NCBI GenBank assembly: GCA_009837445.1
Contig: VXTM01000007.1
Span: 1-64,000, forward strand
Direction of reading: 5' to 3'
Length of the DNA: 64,000 bases
DNA from: Acidimicrobiaceae bacterium
Lineage (GTDB): Bacteria; Actinomycetota; Acidimicrobiia; Acidimicrobiales; Aldehydirespiratoraceae
In this document: positions 20,674-29,526 of the stretch, one piece after another
Numbering within the stretch: position 1 is the first letter of the stretch
How the letters are laid out: the number at the start of each line of letters is the position of its first letter
The notes under the pieces: generated by a model
Seen by the model: the letters and a program-made list of their open reading frames with translations, nothing else
What the model was told of the DNA's origin: nothing
Databases searched by the model: none
Translations under genes and position numbers: made by a program

Positions 20674-21770
20674 GCGGTGCTCGGCGCATCGCGGTGCTGC
20701 CCGGCGACGGTGTCGGGGCCGAGGTGGTGGCCGGGCCGACCGAGCTGCTGGAGGCCGTCGCAGCCGCGGGCCGCATCGAGCTGACCGGACCGTGGCCGGT
20801 CGGAGCCTCGGCCTTCGGTGAGCTGGGCACCGGCCTGCCCGAGCCCACCCTGGCCGCCTGCGACGACTGCGACGCCATGTTCTTCGGCGCGGCCGGGGAG
20901 CACCCGGGCGTGTCGCTGGACGACTACCGCCCCGAGCACTCCATCATCGGCCTGCGCCAGCGCTACGACCTGCGGGTCAGCATCCGCAACATCGTGCGGG
21001 TCAACACCGGCCCGAGCGGCGACGGTGCCGCGGCGGCTCGGCCGCTGATCGTGCTGCGCAACCTGCTGGGCGGGGCCTACGGCGCGGCCTCCACCCGCAC
21101 CGAGAGCGACGGGTCCGAAGCGGCCTGCGACGAGGTGATCCTGACCCCGGCGCAGATCACGGAGTTGGCCGAGATGGCCTGCGACCTCGTCGAGCAGGGC
21201 CTGGCCTCCAGCATCGTGTCGGCCGACAAGGCCAACCTGATGGCCACCAGCCGGTTGTGGCGCTCAATCACCCAGCGGGTGGCCGACGCCCGGGGGGTGC
21301 CGTTGCGCCACACCTACGTGGACCGCATGGCCTTCGAGCTGGCCCACGACGACGTCATGGCCGACACGGTCGTGCTGACCGAGGGCATCTTCGGCGACAT
21401 GCTCAGCGACCTGGCGGCGGGACGGGCCGGCTCGATCGCGCTGTGCGGCTCGGCCAGCGTCAACCCGGGCCCGCCGGTGGAGGGCCGCTGCGTGGGGCTG
21501 TTTGAGCCGGTGCACGGCTCGGCTCCCCGCCACTTCGGCCAGGGCCGGGTCAACCCGTCGGGGGCCTACCTGGCGCTGGCTGCGCTGCTGGAGTGGTTCA
21601 CCGAGACCGCCGACCTCGGTCCGGTGGTGACCGAAGCGCTCGCAGGGGCGCTCCGGGCCGGACCGCTCACCTACGATCTGGCGCCGCCGGGCACCGATCC
21701 GGCCAGCACCGAGGCCTTCGCGGCCGCGGTCAACGCCAGAGCCCTCCCCCGACTCAAGGAGCTTCTATGA
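20670..21770 (+). CDS. Isocitrate/isopropylmalate dehydrogenase-family protein
   Basis: RRIAVLPGDGVGAEVVAG; SDKANLMATSRLWR; EPVHGSAPRHFGQGRVNPSGAYLALA. Confidence 0.88.
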   Translation: MSGARRIAVLPGDGVGAEVVAGPTELLEAVAAAGRIELTGPWPVGASAFGELGTGLPEPTLAACDDCDAMFFGAAGEHPGVSLDDYRPEHSIIGLRQRYDLRVSIRNIVRVNTGPSGDGAAAARPLIVLRNLLGGAYGAASTRTESDGSEAACDEVILTPAQITELAEMACDLVEQGLASSIVSADKANLMATSRLWRSITQRVADARGVPLRHTYVDRMAFELAHDDVMADTVVLTEGIFGDMLSDLAAGRAGSIALCGSASVNPGPPVEGRCVGLFEPVHGSAPRHFGQGRVNPSGAYLALAALLEWFTETADLGPVVTEALAGALRAGPLTYDLAPPGTDPASTEAFAAAVNARALPRLKELL

Positions 21771-21801
21771 GCCCCGTCCCACACTTCACGGAGGAGCGGA
21801 G

Positions 21802-22746
21802 ATGAGCCCCGTCCCCCACTACACCGAGGAGCGGATCGCCGAGTTGTGCGATCTGGCCACCGTCACCGACTGGCTGGAGCAGGCCTGGCGCGACCTGGGC
21901 GCGGGCGAGGCGGCCACCACGCTGCGGGTGCGGGCCGCGGCTTCCGGGCTCATGGGCAGCGCCATGGCCGCGTCGTGGCCCCGGCACCAGGTCGTCGGAG
22001 GCAAGCTCTACCTCACCCATCCCGGCGGATTCGCCTTCCTGGTTGGGCTGTTCAGCCCCGACGCAGGGCTGGTGGCCACCTTCGACGGCTTGGGTCTCAC
22101 CGCCATCCGCACCGCGGCGGCCAGCGCGCTGGCGGTCAGGCACCTGGCGCCCCCGGGTGCGTCCGCCGCAGCGGTGCTCGGCACCGGCACGCAGAGCCGG
22201 CCCCATGTGGAAGCGCTGGCCCAGGAGCTGCCGCTACAGGACCTCCGGGTGTGGGGCCGCAGCCACGACAAGGCCGAAGAGGTGGCCCGATGGGGCCGCG
22301 ACCGGGGCATCCCGGCGCGGGCCGTAGCCGACGCCGACGAGGCCGTCACCGGCGCGGCGGTGGTGGCCACGGTGACCTCCAGCTACACCCCGCTCTTCGA
22401 CGGCGCCCGCCTGCACCCGGCCGCGCTGGTGTGCGCAGTGGGGTCCACCAAGGCCGACCGCCGCGAGGTGGACGGCGCCACCGTGGAGCGGGCCGGTTTC
22501 GTGGTGAGCGACAGCGCCGAGGGGGCCCGCACCGAGGCCGGCGACCTGATCCACGCCGCCGCCGACGGGATCTTCGACTGGGACGACCTGGTCGACCTGG
22601 CCGACGTGATCGCGGGCACGGTCACCCCGCCCCAGCCGGGAAGCGGCATCGTGCTGTTCGAGTCGCAGGGCGTGGCCCTTCAGGACGTGGTGATCGCCAC
22701 CCTGGCCCACCAGCGCTCCGAAGGCCGGTACGGTCCCACCTCATGA
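21802..22746 (+). CDS. Ornithine cyclodeaminase/mu-crystallin family protein
   Basis: GLTAIRTAAASALAVRHLAPPGASAAAVLGTGTQSRPHVEAL; VCAVGSTKADRREVD. Confidence 0.88.
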   Translation: MSPVPHYTEERIAELCDLATVTDWLEQAWRDLGAGEAATTLRVRAAASGLMGSAMAASWPRHQVVGGKLYLTHPGGFAFLVGLFSPDAGLVATFDGLGLTAIRTAAASALAVRHLAPPGASAAAVLGTGTQSRPHVEALAQELPLQDLRVWGRSHDKAEEVARWGRDRGIPARAVADADEAVTGAAVVATVTSSYTPLFDGARLHPAALVCAVGSTKADRREVDGATVERAGFVVSDSAEGARTEAGDLIHAAADGIFDWDDLVDLADVIAGTVTPPQPGSGIVLFESQGVALQDVVIATLAHQRSEGRYGPTS

Positions 22747-23165
22747 GCATCTGCACCGTCGAGATCGACGTGGCCGCCGACCGGCAGCGGACGTTCGCCT
22801 ATCTGGCCGACGCCGCCAACCAGTCCGAGTGGCGCCACGACGTTGCCACCTGCGAGCTGACCGGGGGCGCCGCCGGCACGGTGGGAGCCGTCTACCGCCA
22901 GACCAACCGCGGCCAGGAGGTCGAGTTCCGCATCACCGCCGTCGAGGCTGGCTCGTCGATCACCTGGGTCTGCGCCGAGGACACTTCCTGGCCGGTAGCG
23001 GGCACCTACCGTCTCAGCGACACCGCCGACGGCGGCACCCGCATCACCATGGATCTGGAGATGACCCCGTCGGGTCCGTGGATCATCATGCGGCCCTTCG
23101 TGCCGCTGATGGTCAAGACGCAGCGCAAGAAGTACGCCGCCGGCCTCCAAGCCGCTCTCGGCTGA
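22743..23165 (+). CDS. SRPBCC-family protein
   Basis: MSICTVEIDVAADRQRTFAYLADAANQSEWRHDV. Confidence 0.75.
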   Translation: MSICTVEIDVAADRQRTFAYLADAANQSEWRHDVATCELTGGAAGTVGAVYRQTNRGQEVEFRITAVEAGSSITWVCAEDTSWPVAGTYRLSDTADGGTRITMDLEMTPSGPWIIMRPFVPLMVKTQRKKYAAGLQAALG

Positions 23166-23192
23166 GGACTAGCGCAGTCCACACCGCCGCCG

Positions 23193-23314
23193 AGAATGTA
23201 TTTTGTGCATAAAGATTCTCGCAAACTCAACAAATTGAGAGGGTGAATCGAAGGAATCGACAAACCTCAAGAATCTGTTTTGTGTGACTGTTTCGTGAAG
23301 GCTCAACAAATTGA
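23193..23314 (+). repeat. Two degenerate direct repeats (about 46 bp each) in an AT-rich segment upstream of fic-like gene
   Basis: AGAATGTATTTTGTG-N18-CTCAACAAATTGA (23193-23238) and AGAATCTGTTTTGTG-N17-CTCAACAAATTGA (23270-23314). Confidence 0.7.
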
Positions 23315-23364
23315 TACCACATGATTGAATGAAAAATCATCTTATAGCTGCTAGACTGTAGGTC

Positions 23365-24384
23365 ATGAGTGACCACCCCACAGCATCTGTGAGCGGAGGA
23401 CGTCTGGCCCATCAGGAGGTCTATCGCCGCCTGCAGATCCAAGTCTCCGAGTTGCGAGACAATCTCGGTGGCATGCCCCTCGCCGAGGAGGCCGCCGGCA
23501 TTTGGCGCGGCATCTGGTACGAGGAGGCCCATCATTCCACCGCCATCGAAGGCAACACCCTCGTCCTCAAGCAAGTACAGCGGCTGCTCGACGAGGGTCG
23601 CGCTGTCGGCAACAGGGAGTTGCATGAGTACCTTGAAGTGCGGGGCTACGCTGACGCCGCGGACTGGGTCTACCGGCAGGCGGTCCGCCCTTCGGCACTG
23701 GCAAGCCATGGCAAAGTGCTGACCGCCTCCGAGGTCCGTGAAGTTCATCGGGCCGCCATGGCCCCCGTGTGGGAGGTGGCGCCTCACCCAGATGCCACGC
23801 ACCGGGAGGGGCCCGGCTGCTATCGAGAGCACGACATCCATGCCTTCCCCGGGGGCATGACACCCGTGTCATGGCCGCTGGTCGGTGCCGAGCTCACCGC
23901 CTGGGTGGACAATGTCAACGCTCTCGACACCAACTCGCTCACCTTCCCCGAGGCACTGGCCTCGCTGCACTGCCGCTTCGAGCAGGTCCATCCGTTCCTC
24001 GACGGCAACGGCCGCACCGGGCGTCTCGCGCTGAACCTGATCCTGGTGCGCTCGGGCTATCCGCCGGCCATCATCTACAAGCGGGACCGAGCTAAGTACC
24101 TCCGGGCGCTCCAGCGAGCCGATGCTGGCGCGTTCGCGCCGTTGGGCGGGATGATCGCTCGTGCGGTACTCGACAGCCTCTATAGGTTTGTGCTCCCGGC
24201 TGTCGCGGGTCCGGCCAAGCTCGTGCCGATCGAGTCGCTGGCCGGATCAGACCTGAGCATCGCAGCGTTGCGCGAAGCTGCCCGCCGCGGCCGGCTGCAG
24301 GCCACGAGGGGGAGTGACGGCCGCTGGCGAAGCTCGCAACGCTGGGTGGACGAGTACAGGGAGTCCCGATACCGCCGTCGATGA
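23365..24384 (+). CDS. Fic-family (putative AMPylating) protein with N-terminal inhibitory motif
   Basis: HPFLDGNGRTGR Fic motif; STAIEGN matches the (S/T)xxxE(G/N) inhibitory motif. Confidence 0.92.
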   Translation: MSDHPTASVSGGRLAHQEVYRRLQIQVSELRDNLGGMPLAEEAAGIWRGIWYEEAHHSTAIEGNTLVLKQVQRLLDEGRAVGNRELHEYLEVRGYADAADWVYRQAVRPSALASHGKVLTASEVREVHRAAMAPVWEVAPHPDATHREGPGCYREHDIHAFPGGMTPVSWPLVGAELTAWVDNVNALDTNSLTFPEALASLHCRFEQVHPFLDGNGRTGRLALNLILVRSGYPPAIIYKRDRAKYLRALQRADAGAFAPLGGMIARAVLDSLYRFVLPAVAGPAKLVPIESLAGSDLSIAALREAARRGRLQATRGSDGRWRSSQRWVDEYRESRYRRR

Positions 24385-24454
24385 ATCGTTCAGAACCGCG
24401 CAGAGACTCTCTCTCAGGGCCCTCGGCCCGCGGCGGGGGCTAGGTTGGGCGCTG

Positions 24455-25015
24455 GTGCTGCTGGCGCACGACTCGGTGCATGTGGCGGCCACGCCGCGGG
24501 AGGTGCTGGAGTTCGTCTGCGACCTCCAGGCCTACTGGACGCTCGACAGCAAGATCGCCAAGGTGTACGACAACCCGCCCCTTGGCGCCGACGGCACCAC
24601 CCATGTGGTGATCCAGGGCTCGATCCGGGGCATCCGCAGCCCCCGACAGCGCCTGTCGGTGAAGCTCGACCGGTGGCGGTCGGTCACCTTCGAGAGTGAC
24701 GGACCCTGGCTCACGGATCGCCTCATGTGGATGCGGGGAAGCTTCGTGGTGGATCCGCGGGGCCGCGGGTCGCTGGTTACCCACAGCTACCGCTTCTGGT
24801 TCAAGGGCTTCTACGGGCCGCTGATGGAGCGCTACCTGCGCGACTGGCTGGAACGGGACCTGCACGACGAGGTACAGCGGATCAAGAGCCACTTCGACCG
24901 GCAAGCCGCTGGACTCCCGCCGCTGAACGTCCTGCACCGGCGACCCGCCCGGACCGAGGAGCAGAGGACGCGGGACAAGATCAAGCAGTGGCGTTCCATG
25001 CCCAATCCTTGGTAG
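24455..25015 (+). CDS. SRPBCC-family protein
   Basis: SVHVAATPREVLEFVCDLQAYWTLDSKIAKVYD; start uncertain. Confidence 0.6.
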   Translation: MLLAHDSVHVAATPREVLEFVCDLQAYWTLDSKIAKVYDNPPLGADGTTHVVIQGSIRGIRSPRQRLSVKLDRWRSVTFESDGPWLTDRLMWMRGSFVVDPRGRGSLVTHSYRFWFKGFYGPLMERYLRDWLERDLHDEVQRIKSHFDRQAAGLPPLNVLHRRPARTEEQRTRDKIKQWRSMPNPW

Positions 25016-25038
25016 CTGAACCGCCGGGGCGGCCCCGG

Positions 25039-26262
25039 TCAGGGGGTGGCGCCGGCGCGGATCAGCCGTCTGCGGCTGACGTCGATGGCCACGGCGGCCA
25101 GCAGGGCGCAGCCCGCCATGGCCAGGAACCCGGCCGCGAAGGAGACCTGCTCGACCAGCAGGCCGAAAGCGAATGGGCCGACAACCCCGCCGACGTTGAG
25201 GCCGCCGAAGGTCATGCCGGAGGCCGCGCCGGGGGAGTCGCGGTAGGCCCGGATCACGGAGTGCAGCATCAGGCCGCTCCAGCCCCATCCGACCCCGAGG
25301 GCGAATATCGCGCCGAGCGGTACCAGCACCGTCGAGCCGGTGGCCGCGGCCACGTACCCGGCGGTGCTGGCGCCGAGCAGCAACGAGACGATCCGCAGAT
25401 GGCCGGACTCGAAGCGGTCCGCCAGATATCCCGCCGCGATCCTCGTGGCGACCGGCGCGCTGCTCGCTATTGCGAGCAGGTTGCCGGCCCGACCCTCCTG
25501 CAGGCCGGCGTCGATCGCGGCAGACACGAAGAACGCGGCCATGGACGTCGTCGCAGCTGAGCCGAGCCCTGCGGCCAGTCCGATGAGGTTCAACGGCCCG
25601 TAGTCGATCTCGCTCAGGCCCCGGGCCGCGCCCGCCGTCTTGACATCGGGACCGGACCGGGTCCCGTATGCCGGGGCCAGCACGAATCCCGCGAGCGGTA
25701 GGGCGATGGCGATCCCGAAGGCCCAACGCCATCCGAGCGTGAGCCCGATCGTCGGAACGGCCAAGCCTGCCAGCACCACCGACAACGGCGCCGCGGCCGC
25801 CAGCACCCCGAAGCCGGCGCCGTGACGGCGGGCTGGAACACCCTGGGCCACCATGGTCGAACACCCGGGCCCGGCGATGGCGAGCCCGATCGCGCCGATC
25901 GCCAGCGCAACCAGCAGCACCCAGTACGAGCGCGCCACCGTGGCCACCAACAGCAGTGCCGCACCGCAGAGGATGTTTGCGGTTCGCAACGACCGTTGCG
26001 GGCCGAGACGGTCGGCCAGAGTTCCGGCGTGCGGCGACGTCGCCGCGGCCAGCAAGAAGAAGAAGGCCACCGCTGAGCCCAGGCCGACCGCTCCGAAACT
26101 CAGATCTTCGCCCATCAACGGCGCTAGAGAGCCCACCGCGAACGCCGGGAAGAGAGAAGCGGTCTGCGACGAGGCCGACGAGACGAGTGAGAGAGTCGGT
26201 CGTGCGCCGCCGCTGCCGGGTTGAGTCAAGGGCTGGCAGTCGCCGCTGCCGGGTTGAGTCAC
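25039..26262 (-). CDS. MFS transporter
   Basis: Multi-TM ORF; LADRLGPQRSLRTANILCGAALL; paralogous to the adjacent gene. Confidence 0.85.
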   Translation of the reverse strand: MTQPGSGDCQPLTQPGSGGARPTLSLVSSASSQTASLFPAFAVGSLAPLMGEDLSFGAVGLGSAVAFFFLLAAATSPHAGTLADRLGPQRSLRTANILCGAALLLVATVARSYWVLLVALAIGAIGLAIAGPGCSTMVAQGVPARRHGAGFGVLAAAAPLSVVLAGLAVPTIGLTLGWRWAFGIAIALPLAGFVLAPAYGTRSGPDVKTAGAARGLSEIDYGPLNLIGLAAGLGSAATTSMAAFFVSAAIDAGLQEGRAGNLLAIASSAPVATRIAAGYLADRFESGHLRIVSLLLGASTAGYVAAATGSTVLVPLGAIFALGVGWGWSGLMLHSVIRAYRDSPGAASGMTFGGLNVGGVVGPFAFGLLVEQVSFAAGFLAMAGCALLAAVAIDVSRRRLIRAGATP

Positions 26263-26290
26263 GGCCGTACGCCGCGGCTACGGAGTTGAG

Positions 26291-27496
26291 TCACGGGTTG
26301 GCGCCGGCTCGGATCAGGCGTCGGCGGCCGGCGTCGGCGGCCAGCGCGGCCAGCAGGGCGCAGGCCGCGATCGTCAGGAACCCGGCGGTGTAGGAGACCT
26401 GCTCGGCCAGCAGGCCGAAGGCGAACGGTCCGACCACCCCGCCGACGTTGAGCCCGCCCGAGGTCATGCCGGTGGCCGCGCCGGGGGAGTCCCGGTAGGC
26501 CCGGACCACCGAGTGGACCATCAGCCCGCTCCAGGCCCACCCCACACCGAGTGCGAACATCGCGCCCGCCGGGACCAGCACTACCGAGCCGGTGGCCGCG
26601 GCCAGGTAACCCAGCGTGCTGGTGCCCAGCAGCAGCGACACGATCCGCAGGTGCCCGGACTCGAAGCGGTCGGCCAGGTAGCCCGCCGCGATCCGGGTGG
26701 CGATCGGCAGGCCGCTGGCCACCGCCAGCAGGCCGCCGGCGAGGCCCTCGGTGAGGCCGGCGTTGGTGGCGGCCGACACGAAGAAGGCGGCCATGGTCGT
26801 GGCCGCGGCCGACCCCAGCGCGGCGGCCAGCCCGATCAGGTTCAGCGGTCCGTAGTCGATCCTGCTCAGGCCCCGGGTCGCTCCCCCGGTCCTGACCGTG
26901 TGGCCGGGCCGGGCCCGGTATCCGGGTGCCAGCAGCAGGCCGGTCATCGGCACGGCCACCGCGAACCCGAACGCCCAGCGCCACCCCAGCGTCCGCCCGA
27001 TGGCGGGCACTGCCAGACCGGCCAACAGCACCGACAGGGGCACCGCCGCGGCCTGGACGCCGAAGAACAGGCCGTGCCGGCGGGCGTCGGTGCCCCGGGC
27101 CACCATGGTCTTAGTCCCCGGCCCGGCGATGGTAAGCCCGATCGCCCCTACGCCCAGCGCGGCCAGCAGCAGCCAGTAGGACTGCACCACGAGAGCGATC
27201 CCCAGCAGCGCGGCGGCGCTGCAGATGTTGGCCACCCGCAGCGACCGCTGCGGGCCGAGCCGGTCGGTGAGCGTCCCGGCGTGGGGCGATGTCACCGCGG
27301 CCAGCAGGAAGAAGAAGGCCACTGCCGAGCCCAGGCCGGCTTCGGTGAAGCCCAGGTCGTCGCCCATCTGCAGCGCCAGCGCGCCTGCCCCGAACGCCGG
27401 GAACATGGCCGCCGTCTGCGACGACACCGACGAGACCAGTGAGACGACCGGCCTGGTCGGCTCGCCGGCCAGCCCGCCGCTGGCTGCCTGGGTCAC
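26291..27496 (-). CDS. MFS transporter
   Basis: LTDRLGPQRSLRVANICSAAALL; tandem paralogue. Confidence 0.85.
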   Translation of the reverse strand: MTQAASGGLAGEPTRPVVSLVSSVSSQTAAMFPAFGAGALALQMGDDLGFTEAGLGSAVAFFFLLAAVTSPHAGTLTDRLGPQRSLRVANICSAAALLGIALVVQSYWLLLAALGVGAIGLTIAGPGTKTMVARGTDARRHGLFFGVQAAAVPLSVLLAGLAVPAIGRTLGWRWAFGFAVAVPMTGLLLAPGYRARPGHTVRTGGATRGLSRIDYGPLNLIGLAAALGSAAATTMAAFFVSAATNAGLTEGLAGGLLAVASGLPIATRIAAGYLADRFESGHLRIVSLLLGTSTLGYLAAATGSVVLVPAGAMFALGVGWAWSGLMVHSVVRAYRDSPGAATGMTSGGLNVGGVVGPFAFGLLAEQVSYTAGFLTIAACALLAALAADAGRRRLIRAGANP

Positions 27497-28461
27497 TTCA
27501 AGCCGAAGTTGTCTCGCAGCACCGTCCCGGCCTCGGCGATGGCGCCGAGGTCGGTGGTGTCGTGCATGTTGACGATCAGCCCGTCGAGCCCGGCGTCGAA
27601 CAGGGCCGCCACCTGCTCGCACACGCTGTCACGGTCGCCCTCCAGTGCGTAGCCCTGGTACTTCTCCATGCTCATGTTGCGGGTATGGCGCATCTCGGCG
27701 CCGAGCCGGGCTGCGTCGGCGGTGGTGTCGGCCATGACCAGCGCGCCGAGGCGGGTCTTGGATATCTCGGCCGGGTCGCGGCCGGCCTTCTCGCAGTGGG
27801 CCTCGAGCACGTCGAGTTTGTGGCGCACCCCGGCCGGGTCGCCGAAGATGTTGCAGGCGTCGGCGTGACGAGCCGCGATCTGCAGTGTTCGCCGCTCGCC
27901 GCCCCCGCCCACCAGGATGGGCGGACCGCCCGCCGCCAGGGGTCGGGGCCGGTTCAGGGCTCCGGCCACCCGGTGGTGGGTCCCCGACACGGTGGCCGGG
28001 CCGCCGTCGAACATGGCCCGGCAGATCCGCACCGCGTCCTCCAGCCGGTTCATGCGCTCGCCCACCGGCGGAAAGTCGTAGCCGTAGGCGATGTGCTCGG
28101 CCTCGAACCAGGCTGCGCCGATGCCGAGCACGGCCCGCCCGCCCGACACGATGTCGAGGGTGGTGACCGTCTTGGCCAGCAGGGCGGGGTTGCGGTACGT
28201 GACGCCGGTGACGAGCGCACCCAGCCGGGCGGTCCGGGTCCAGGGGGCCAGGGCCGCCAGCAGGGTGTAGGGCTCCAGCATCGGCTCGTGGTCGGAGCCC
28301 ATCGGCGGGATCTGGTGGAAGTGGTCCATCACCCACAGCGAGTCGAACCCGCTGTTCTCGGCGGTGGCCGCGGCGGCGCACACCGCGTTGAACAGGTCGG
28401 CGTCGTCGATGCCTAGGTACGTGAAACTGGGGATGTTGAACCCGAACCGCGTAAGCGTCAT
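27493..28461 (-). CDS. LLM-class (probably F420-dependent) oxidoreductase
   Basis: FDSLWVMDHFHQIPPMGSDHEPMLEPYTLLAALAPWTRTARLG. Confidence 0.9.
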   Translation of the reverse strand: MTLTRFGFNIPSFTYLGIDDADLFNAVCAAAATAENSGFDSLWVMDHFHQIPPMGSDHEPMLEPYTLLAALAPWTRTARLGALVTGVTYRNPALLAKTVTTLDIVSGGRAVLGIGAAWFEAEHIAYGYDFPPVGERMNRLEDAVRICRAMFDGGPATVSGTHHRVAGALNRPRPLAAGGPPILVGGGGERRTLQIAARHADACNIFGDPAGVRHKLDVLEAHCEKAGRDPAEISKTRLGALVMADTTADAARLGAEMRHTRNMSMEKYQGYALEGDRDSVCEQVAALFDAGLDGLIVNMHDTTDLGAIAEAGTVLRDNFGLK

Positions 28462-28465
28462 GATT

Positions 28466-28477
28466 CCTGTATACAGC
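28466..28477. promoter_or_regulatory. GTATAC palindrome, divergent intergenic
   Basis: CCTGTATACAGC. Confidence 0.6.
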
Positions 28478-28499
28478 AATCCGGTCCACGCCTGAACCG

Positions 28500-29519
28500 A
28501 TGCGGCCCGTGACCGCGGATCCGCAGACCCTCGATCAGCTCCCCACGCCCAGTCTGGTTGTGGAGCGCAGCCTGTTCGACGCCAACGTCGCGGCCATGGC
28601 CGCGGCGTGGCCCGGAACGTCGCTGCGGCCCCACGTGAAGGCGTTCAAGTCCACCGCCATCGCCCGGATCCTCGCCTCCGGCGGCCACCAGGGATTCTGC
28701 GCGGCCACCATCCGGGAGCTGGAGGGCCTGGCCGCGGCCGGGCTCGGTCACGACCTGCTGCTGGCCAACGAGGTGCTGGACGCGTCGCGGCTGGGCCGTC
28801 TCGTCGATGCCGGCCATCGGGTCACGGTCGCCGTCGACTCCGACGCCACCGTCGCCGGCGCGGCGGCCGGGGGCGTGTCCGAGGTGCTGGTCGACGTGAA
28901 CGTCGGGCTCAGGCGCTGCGGCTGCGACCCCGGCGACGCCGGACGCCTCGCCGGCGCGGCCCGGGCCGCGGGGCTGGAGGTCCGCGGCGTGATGGGTTAC
29001 GAGGGCCACCTGATGATGGCCGGCGCCGACGCCAAGGCGGCCGGCGTGCAGGCCTCGATGGAGCTGCTCCTCGAAGCTCACGCCGCGGTCGGCGGTGACG
29101 TCGTGTCGGGCGGCGGCACCGGCACCTTCGCGGTCAACCGGTGGGTGACCGAGCTCCAGGCCGGCTCGTTCTGCCTGCTCGACACCGACTACGCCCGGCT
29201 CGACAGCCCGTTCGAGATCGCGGTCTCGGTGCTGGCCACCGTGATCTCGGTGACCGGCGGCCGGTGGGCGGTGGCCGACGCCGGCCTCAAGGCCTTCGGC
29301 ATGGACCATGGGCCGCCGTCGTGGCCCGGGGGCGAGGTGATGTTCGTGTCGGACGAGCACACCACCCTGGTCGATCCCGACCGCACGCTGGCCGTCGGCG
29401 ATCGGGTGAGGCTGCTGCCCGGGCACCTCGACCCGACCGTCGCCCGTCACCAGTGCCTCTGGGTGGTCGACGGCGACGACGTGATCGACCGCTGGCCCAT
29501 CGATCTGCGCCACTGGTGA
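28500..29519 (+). CDS. Alanine racemase N-domain / D-threonine aldolase-like PLP enzyme
   Basis: TPSLVVERSLFDANVAAMAA...LRPHVKAFKSTAIARI; HQCLWVVDGDDVIDRW C-terminus. Confidence 0.8.
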   Translation: MRPVTADPQTLDQLPTPSLVVERSLFDANVAAMAAAWPGTSLRPHVKAFKSTAIARILASGGHQGFCAATIRELEGLAAAGLGHDLLLANEVLDASRLGRLVDAGHRVTVAVDSDATVAGAAAGGVSEVLVDVNVGLRRCGCDPGDAGRLAGAARAAGLEVRGVMGYEGHLMMAGADAKAAGVQASMELLLEAHAAVGGDVVSGGGTGTFAVNRWVTELQAGSFCLLDTDYARLDSPFEIAVSVLATVISVTGGRWAVADAGLKAFGMDHGPPSWPGGEVMFVSDEHTTLVDPDRTLAVGDRVRLLPGHLDPTVARHQCLWVVDGDDVIDRWPIDLRHW

Positions 29520-29526
29520 AAGACGG

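Noticed and set aside
23365-24384. Fic plus adjacent gene as a complete toxin-antitoxin or phage-defence system
   Set aside because: No separate antitoxin gene; the inhibitory motif is within the same protein and neighbours are SRPBCC proteins with no defence signature.
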